DNA of 64,000 nucleotides from Mycogone perniciosa (Eukaryota > Ascomycota > Sordariomycetes > Hypocreales > Hypocreaceae): contig JAOALB010000072.1 of the NCBI GenBank assembly GCA_025331125.1, positions 124,001 to 188,000 on the forward strand. Direction: 5' to 3'. Shown here in pieces: positions 57,287-64,000 of this stretch. The notes beneath the pieces are model-generated. The model was given only the letters and a program-made list of their open reading frames with translations. It did not search any database and had not been told where the DNA came from. The stretch's first letter is position 1. Each line of letters starts with the position of its first letter. Position numbers and translations under genes: made by a program.

Positions 57287-59618
57287 GTAGTACTTCGTAC
57301 TTCGTACTTGTCTCCTAAATAGGTAGATCACGATGGACGGTACGAGTAGGAATCGTGATGGATGAATCAAGAAACTGGAAGATTCTCACTGGCCGACGAT
57401 AAATGTCGCGGCTAATGCAAAAAGAGAACAAGGTGGGTGCATGGAGCACTGTGGCCTTGATGCGTAAACCGCGACCAGACCACTATTACCAAAGGCCCGA
57501 AAATAATAGCCCATGACTCCTATTGCAATCAAACCAGAAAAAAAATTCGTCTCACAGTCCAGCAGAGCATGCATCCGAGGGTACGTACGAAGTATTAGAC
57601 TCACGGCATTATCAGCGAAACTAGTAGATATCCGTGGCAGGACGCCCGGCCCACCAGCATCCAGCCCGCTTTTGTCGTTTGTACGAAACATTTCACGGCT
57701 CGGCTTGGATGGCTCGCCACGCTTGGATATCATCTGGCTGGCCGCGCGTTGCACACAAAACACAAAGGGGGGATCCCTCATGTCGAAGTCCGGATCGTCT
57801 CTGTTTCGTCGTGTTTGATTCACTACTCGGCATCGTGTCCCGCGTGTACTGGCTCCTGGCGCAAGGCGTTGCAAAAGCAACTGGAAAGAGAAAACTCAAG
57901 TCCGAAAAAGGAAAACCCCGACTACTGGGCCTCCTTCTGCAATATCAAAGTTGTAATGGTCGCTCAGGTGGCCGAATCAGTCGCCAGTATTGATAAAGAG
58001 GGTCCGTCCACCAGTGTCACAACGGTCCATTCTTGGCAGCGCTGGCTCAAATGTAAAAATCTCGATGCCAACAGAACGCCTTCGGTCTTGTCCATCAATG
58101 TCTGGGTGAGGGCTTTATTGCCGACTGGGGGGCACGCGGGCTTGCGTCTGAGGCGAGACGCTTCCGGGTCCGGGCATTCAAACGAGGTAGCAGTAGCCCC
58201 GGAACGCCGAGGAAGTGGAGAGGAGAGAGCGCATTTGTCGTCCTGGCGCCTGTCCAATTGTTGTTGTTGGCCACCAGAACGGAGGCGCTATGTAGCCTGT
58301 TTGCCTTGGCGGAACATCCATGTATTGAGTGGTTTGATCCGTGTACGTACGGCCATTGTATGTACTCTGTGCCGTGTGTGGCACCTCGTAGGCAGGCATG
58401 CATGTTATCATGCTACTCCGTACTCATGCGCGGGTGAATCCTGTGAACGGATATAGCAGTGGGTGTTTGCTTTACCATCTTGAGGAAGTGCTGCGATCAA
58501 AGGGAGCGGAGTTTAGCCGTGCAAAATGTACGAGTAGTACTACTACTACTCTAGGATTGGAGGTTTTGCCTGTCCGAGTCTAGCCATGGTCATGGATTCA
58601 CTGCCATTGGCTCAAATAAATTCAATTCGACAGATCGACTGTGCCATAGAAACACCGCCTCGGGGTTCTCGCTTGCAGTCGCCGACTCAATAAGGAACTG
58701 ATGAAGCCATATGGCAGCAAATAGACGCCTTCTTTTACTACTCGTATCATACCAACTAACCATGATTCATGTAGGTTCTGGCGTGGATGGCATCTCGGGA
58801 TATGCCTACGAGAGAAAATGGAGTTACCCTAGGTACTTCGTACATGTATCAATCCAATAAAGACAATATACATGTGCCATGTGATTGGACAGTTTCCGGT
58901 GAAGCAGCGGGTGTAAAAATGGCAGGCGCTGTGCAGCAGCCCTTGGATACATGCCTCGGATCAGACATTACTTCGTACAGAGTAGACAATAAACTTCTCA
59001 TCTTCATTTCAACTGAATCAATAATACCATGAGTACTCCGTAACTCATTTGATATCACGGAGTACAGAGTGCAGAGTAACGCAGTACGCGAACGCTCACA
59101 CTCCTTGGTCTATTCGACTTGTTTGCAAATGAGTCGGTGTAACAAGATACATGCAAACTCGTCAAGTTCAAACTTCAACTATCCCTTTCGATCCGTCCGC
59201 GAGGCGAGCGAGGGAGCAGGGGCACCGCCATCATCCCTTTGGCTGGGCTTTGGCTGGGCTTTGGCGTCAAACTACGGAGTAAAGGTCACCACCATAGCCG
59301 ACATTCAGCGGTCTCATAAGTCAGTCTGATCGTCAGCATGAGGCGGCGACGTGACGCCTCACGCCTCACGCCCCCATCCCACCACTCTGTGTCGAGGGTT
59401 AAATGGGCAATCTGGATGAGCGACTTGTCAGATACCGACACTTGCGAACCCACTGTGCAGCTTTTTATTTTTATTTTTGTCGAATGCTGATCCGTGATCC
59501 GTGATCCATCCTGGATGACGCCACAGGCACTCGACTTGTCTTGCCCATCAATACGGAGTACAGTGCTCGTAATGAGCATCGGGCCAACATGAGCCCTTTC
59601 AGCCAAGGCCTCTTGCGT

Positions 59619-59641
59619 GTTTCGTTTCGTTTCGTTTCGTC
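59619..59641. repeat. TTTCG short tandem repeat
   Basis: Four consecutive TTTCG units in non-coding DNA. Confidence 0.85.
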
Positions 59642-61246
59642 TTTGCCAACCCAAAGGTTGGTCACATCCTCCGTCCGAACAGGGGAAGCGCCCGCTCAGC
59701 TTGATCCAGCTGCACCAAAGGGTGCAGACATGCACTTGGATAGATAGCAGATGCTAAGTTATCACGTCAACATGGCGCCCACCATGTCTGCCTGCAGCAC
59801 AGTGAGTAATAGCACTAGGACCCAGGCGATCGACTGGTCAGACCAGAGAGCAGTCTTCCGGGTAAGTTACCATCGTCCAAACTCGCTTGTACGGTCAGGA
59901 AGCAAAAGAATAGTCGCAGGGGTTATTATTATAACACACGGCTCATTGGCCATACTACTAATATTGTCTACGAGTAAGGAGGCTATATGAGTTACATGCT
60001 ACCCTACTGGCCCTCATTTTCAGCCATGCAGAAATATTAAGACATGGCTTCATTACTCTCTCTCTCTATGGATACATCACATTCTTCTGCATACGCTGCC
60101 TCTGCCTTGTTTCCTCTCATGTCTCATCAAGGTATGTGCTCCTGCTTGTGCCAAGAACATTCCGTTACTATTCATAACCGTATTTGTTGCGCCCGTTTGA
60201 CTAGATTGAATCTTGCCGCGTACCTCGCCTGGTCCGCAAAGAGACTAGCCGTGTGTCTCATCAAGATGGAGTTGGGATGCTCTCCGCCCAAGCTTCGCCT
60301 CTGTATCCTGGGCAATCTTGCTCACGGAATTGCCAAGTCGCAGGCAGGCTATGGACCATCTTGCACCACCCTTACTCGCACTGTCAGACCATTCCACATC
60401 ATACTATGTCCCTCTTCCCCGTTGGGTCGAGTCGTTTCGAAACTCTCGTTTTCTAGGTCCCTTTGTCCAAGGTTTGCCTGTCAGTAGGTCCACCCGACTC
60501 CATGCTAATACCCAATAAGTCGGTCTTACGAGCCTCGGTGGCTGGCCGGTGGGAATGAATGCATCGCATGTTGTGGACATAACTAATACAGCACAGCACA
60601 GCACGGAGTACAAACTTACCACGGAGCAGTATTGCTCCCGTTCCGTACTTTGTATGTCACATCTGTCCATACGGGGACAGAACTTGCGCTTTTCCCCTTG
60701 ACGGTCCCCACGTTCCCCTCTACTGCGTCACCCAAGAGCGAATTCTTGTTGTGGTCTATCCTTGTCCAGTAAACTGAATGTCATGGGAATATCCCCTCTC
60801 GAGTCTATCATTTGCAAGCCCGGCCCAGCCCTCCGATGACGGCATTTTGGCATCACACCATCTCGGATTGATCTAACCAACTTTCAAACAGCCTCCGGTC
60901 GAACGTGATATGATCTCCACATCAGCTCCGGTGACTCCTTCAATATTAGACCGTCCTTTCTTCGTCCTGCACTCATCATTTACACGTGTACGACTCTATC
61001 GACATCTGGTGGAGCGTTCCCCCGGATCAGTCTCTCCGTAACTGGTGTTGAAGAGATAGCCAAGAACGGTTAAAACGGCTGCGCGGCGGTACACCTGAAG
61101 GAATCAACAAATCCGTCGGCGGTACGGAGTGGTATTTGCAATGTTGTCCAACCCATGTTGACCGACGTTATAGTGACAAGTCGTAACGCCACAACAGAGC
61201 AACCATCCTGGACTATTCATTTTTTGTTTTCTTTTCGTGTTTCAGG

Positions 61247-62088
61247 ATGAAGAAGACAACATCCTCGGCCCTCTACCCAAATGAGAATGTGGCTGCCAAG
61301 GTGACAGCCTACTCGGAGCATCACTCCACGGCACTGCCAAAACATATCGTCGACTATCATGCCTGGGTTGTGGAGAATCATGACCGCGCGGCTTATATGA
61401 TTTCCAACCTCCAGGCCCAGAGTCTGGTCTTCTTGGCAAGAGCCTTTGGAGCTAAACGCGTTCTTGAAATAGGCTGTTTTGTTGGCTACTCGGCACTGGT
61501 CTGGGCACATGCCGTTGGCGATGACGGCAAGGTGACGGGGTTGGAGTATTCTTCGGAATATACGGAGATGGCGAATGACGTTTTCGAACGCAACGACGTC
61601 AAGAATATTGAAATCATACAGGGCGATGCTGTCAAAACGTAAGCTTCCAAACTCACCTCACCTTGATCATCTTCCAGACGGGTAGACATGTCTCTTCAGA
61701 ACGACTAACACCCAAGTGAAGCCTCTCGACGCTCAGGCCCGAGCAACCATATGACCTCATCTTCATCGACGCCCAAAAGTCCGGCTATCCAAGCTATCTC
61801 AGGGATATACTCGCCGGCTCACAGCCAGGATCAACGACACGTCTACTCCGCCCCGGAGGCATTATCATAGCAGATAATGTCCTCCGCCGAGCCTTGGTCG
61901 TTGATGAGAGCGCTGACAACCCCTGGTCAACATCGGAACTGGGGCAGAGACAGAAGAGCGAGGATGAAATCGATCAGGACTTGGTGCGTATGCGCGAGTT
62001 CAATGATGCCTTGGCAATTAACGAGAGGCTGGAGACTTTCTTGATGCCGTTGTTTGACGGGATCGGAATGGCAAGACTCCTCGACTAA
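61247..62088 (+). CDS. SAM-dependent O-methyltransferase (caffeoyl-CoA / family 3 type)
   Basis: Exons 61247-61638 and 61722-62088, 83-base intron with a clear ACTAAC branch site and an AAG acceptor, give 252 residues. The enzyme should transfer a methyl group from S-adenosylmethionine to a hydroxyl; substrate unknown. Landmarks: YPNENVAAKVTAYSEHHSTA and ISNLQAQSLVFLARAFGAKR before the SAM loop VLEIGCFVGYSALVWAHAVG (residues 72-91), then KVTGLEYSSEYTEMA with the acidic residue for SAM ribose, IIQGDA, and DLIFIDAQKSGYP and GGIIIADNVLRR, which carry metal-ligand-type Asp residues of the family. The sequence just before the ATG (TTTCGTGTTTCAG) looks like an intron acceptor, so the leader may be spliced. 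It is isolated, with no metabolite genes adjacent in the window. Confidence 0.9.
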
Positions 62089-64000
62089 TTGACGTGCACA
62101 CGTTTAGCCAAGGCAGTTATTTCGTGGTCTCTGAGAGCATTTTTCGGGGAGTTGTTGTCAACCCTGTCCGCCACTGCCTTGGCAACTTCTCAGTATTAAG
62201 TTGGCGTGTCGTTTACTCGTAATGTCGCAGCGTGAGATCTCGTGGCACATGAAGTGATATTAGGGCCGTTCATCGCTTGCCCTCTCAATGACTGGGGTTT
62301 GGCGATGGGGTACTTCATCCTCCGTAAAGCCTTGTATATTTAGAGCATGAGTAATCTGCTGATTTCTCCAAATAGAGGGCCAGTTGACGATTTTGTCGAA
62401 ATTCTTCAACTCCTTCAACTATGCACGATCCACTCCGTACTCCGTATTTTTATCGTGTCGTATCTGTCTAGAAGGCCCCCAAAAATCCGGTGGCAGCGGC
62501 AAACAGACCAGGGGTCGCTTCCTTCTGTGAGGTTAACGATCCTCTTGTCCTCGTATTACATTATACTACTTCGAGTACGGAGCTCTTCGTAGTATCGACT
62601 AGTACTCCGTACTAGTAATAAGTAGTATTTATGCCATGCCTGTGTCACCAACGTGTAGCCGAGTCCCGTAGCACGTGGCAGCAGTGGAGTGTTTGTGGGT
62701 TTTAAAATCAGCGGTGACATATCAATTGATGAGAAGGATCATCTCGATTTAGCCGTGCTTACGAAAGACTTGGCTGCGTCTTAGTTAATCATGATCTTTA
62801 TATGGACTGGTAAGAATAGCATTTTGGGCGTCGTCTTAGGGGTAGTGTGGCGTATGCTATCTGACAGGGTTATACCAATATTATAATCGTGTATAGTACC
62901 CGGGTCAACCTGAGAATAGAATGTTAACCCGTCATGCAGAATTTTGATCGTGGAATAGGCCAAAACTATTAACTGCAGATGTATGCTGGGCATTTCGGCT
63001 GAGCAGTTCGGCTAAGATAGAGAGTGGACAGAGTATCCTTCAACACTGTAGATGACACACGGGCAGTGGACCCCAAAGAATACAAGAATCGGACACGACC
63101 GAAGTGTGGGGTATGAGTATGAGAGATGATGCTATCTGACGCAATGAACTTGATGATATTACGAGTACGTGAGAAAGAGGAGCCAAATACGAAGTAGAGT
63201 AAAGTCGGCCTATGCTTCGTATCAAACACACACAAAAAGATGTAAGCAGGGCTGAGTATCAGCTGATTTCTCTTCTATCATATTAGTTTACCCTGCACTC
63301 CGAAGTACTCGTAATGGGTCCAGGCCGCCTTTTTACCTTTTGGGGTAATCTTCCGAGCCCTGTTTTCAGCGTTCCGACGGCTAGGTTTACGGAGTTGCCG
63401 ATCTTGCGGGGTGAGTAATCAGGCTTCGTGTTCTCATATCATATCATACGTCGTGAACTTATGATAGGGCCAATTGTACGGAGTATCTATTTCCTCACGA
63501 ATTGGGAAGGAGAAGCGAGGAGATAACAGAAGACGGGATAGTAATAGCTCTCGTGCAGGAAAAGAATCCGAGGGTAGGATTAGCTTCCATTAATTATATT
63601 ACCGGGAACACGGCACGGAATAATCGTGATAAGTGTCTTGGGCTGGATATGACCAAGCATGACATGCTTGTATACAGGCAAAAATACCATCTTGGTAATC
63701 CGTCGCATTCATTCACAAGAGCGGGATATGTGGGATGGATTGTAGGTTAAGGATAGCTCAGAGAATGCTTGGACTATTAGCGTCCTGTCATTTTAAACCT
63801 GTACTGTGAGATTGGTAGACCTTGATCATCCCGTAACAACAGAGCCCAATATCTTTCCTAGCATCAGACGTCTTACAAACGGCAAAGTAAGCCATGTCGT
63901 TTAATGAACAATATCCTGCCCCTTTCCTGTAATGCTTTCTTCGTTATTATAGACGAAAAAAAATATGGGTATAGGATTGTATTGTATATGACTCCTGTTT
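62089..64000. other. Non-coding right end of the window
   Basis: 3' flank of the O-methyltransferase and further sequence without a supportable gene. TACGGAGTA/TACTCCGTA copies lie near 62432, 62574, 62602 and 63478. The 82-codon frame at 63502-63750 lacks recognisable features. Confidence 0.5.

Larger units (their letters stand above)
52689..61246. other. 8.5-kb gene-free region, densest TACGGAGTA zone
   Basis: It lies between the starts of the cyclin (minus) and the O-methyltransferase (plus). I count well over twenty motif copies (for example near 52999, 53818, 54570, 55740, 56440, 57016, 58410, 59031, 59271, 59552, 60605 and 61120), plus TACGAAGTA-like variants and simple repeats. Long ORFs such as 57386-57880 (minus) and 57749-58456 (plus) overlap each other and show no domain or splice logic. 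A stretch around 60060-60460 has a GTATGT donor-like site and an open frame, but the phases do not join. Long regulatory leaders or non-coding RNAs are possible and cannot be read from sequence. Confidence 0.55.

Noticed and set aside
57386..57880. 164-codon minus-strand ORF
   Set aside because: Overlaps the plus ORF above, has no recognisable pattern, and its best hydrophobic stretch is short.
57749..58456. 235-codon plus-strand ORF in the 8.5-kb gap
   Set aside because: Cys/Trp/Arg-rich with no domain, overlapped by equally long minus-strand frames, and no splice partners; looks like chance.
60044..60487. Possible two-exon gene upstream of the O-methyltransferase
   Set aside because: A GTATGT donor-like site and a long open frame exist, but joining them at the only good acceptor puts a TGA at the junction.
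1..64000. tRNA, rRNA, CRISPR or intact transposable elements
   Set aside because: No A-box/B-box pair, rRNA stretch, spaced repeat array, transposase or reverse-transcriptase motif was seen by eye. A tRNAscan and a repeat search could still find short or old copies.

Overview
The window is nuclear DNA of a filamentous ascomycete, most likely a member of the Eurotiales (the Aspergillus/Penicillium group). Genes are broken by short introns of about 45-85 bases with GT(A/G)-AG borders. Housekeeping proteins are of fungal type (Utp8, Elg1, Chs7, Lsm3, argininosuccinate lyase). The long intergenic stretches are full of a short dispersed motif, TACGGAGTA/TACTCCGTA, which I associate with this group from general familiarity, not from a search.

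Layout. Positions 1-10.4 kb are accessory and gene-poor. They hold the 5' end of a secreted protein (1-89, minus), a protein of a family I take to be lineage-restricted (1427-2208, minus), a small membrane/coiled-coil protein (2560-3003, minus) and a six-cysteine secreted protein (3595-4015, minus). After these come decayed sequences: a shattered fungal transcription factor (5504 to about 6800), an unrecognised ORF (7233-7658) and a 3' exon pair of an unknown gene (8926-9241). A six-exon class I terpene synthase (10396-11756, plus) closes this part. With the dead regulator it may be what remains of a small metabolite locus.

From 12.2 to 52.7 kb the window is conserved core genome. In order: a very large NFX1-type zinc-finger helicase of the ZNFX1 type, interrupted by one in-frame TAG (12200-18234, minus); argininosuccinate lyase (19675-21201, plus); a GTPBP1-like translational GTPase (21504-23649, minus); LSM3 (24472-24952, minus), divergent from a mitochondrial ATPase-expression/PPR-like protein (25278-27401, plus); an RD/SR-rich protein of unknown function (28050-30131, minus); UTP8 (32534-35315, minus), divergent from ELG1/ATAD5 (35793-39428, plus) across a promoter with two MCB-type ACGCGT sites; a DUF3716 protein (40457-43581, minus); the chitin synthase export chaperone CHS7 (47706-48777, minus); and a Pho85-type cyclin of the CLG1 group (50460-52688, minus).

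From 52.7 to 61.2 kb is an 8.5-kb stretch with no gene I can support, crowded with TACGGAGTA copies, some forming perfect 16-20 bp palindromes. A caffeoyl-CoA-type O-methyltransferase follows (61247-62088, plus), then 1.9 kb of non-coding sequence. I found no tRNA, rRNA, CRISPR array or intact transposon. Most core genes are independent units with no shared pathway. The two divergent pairs (LSM3 with the mitochondrial protein, UTP8 with ELG1) are the places where shared regulation is plausible. All exon borders were read by eye from splice signals and reading-frame continuity.
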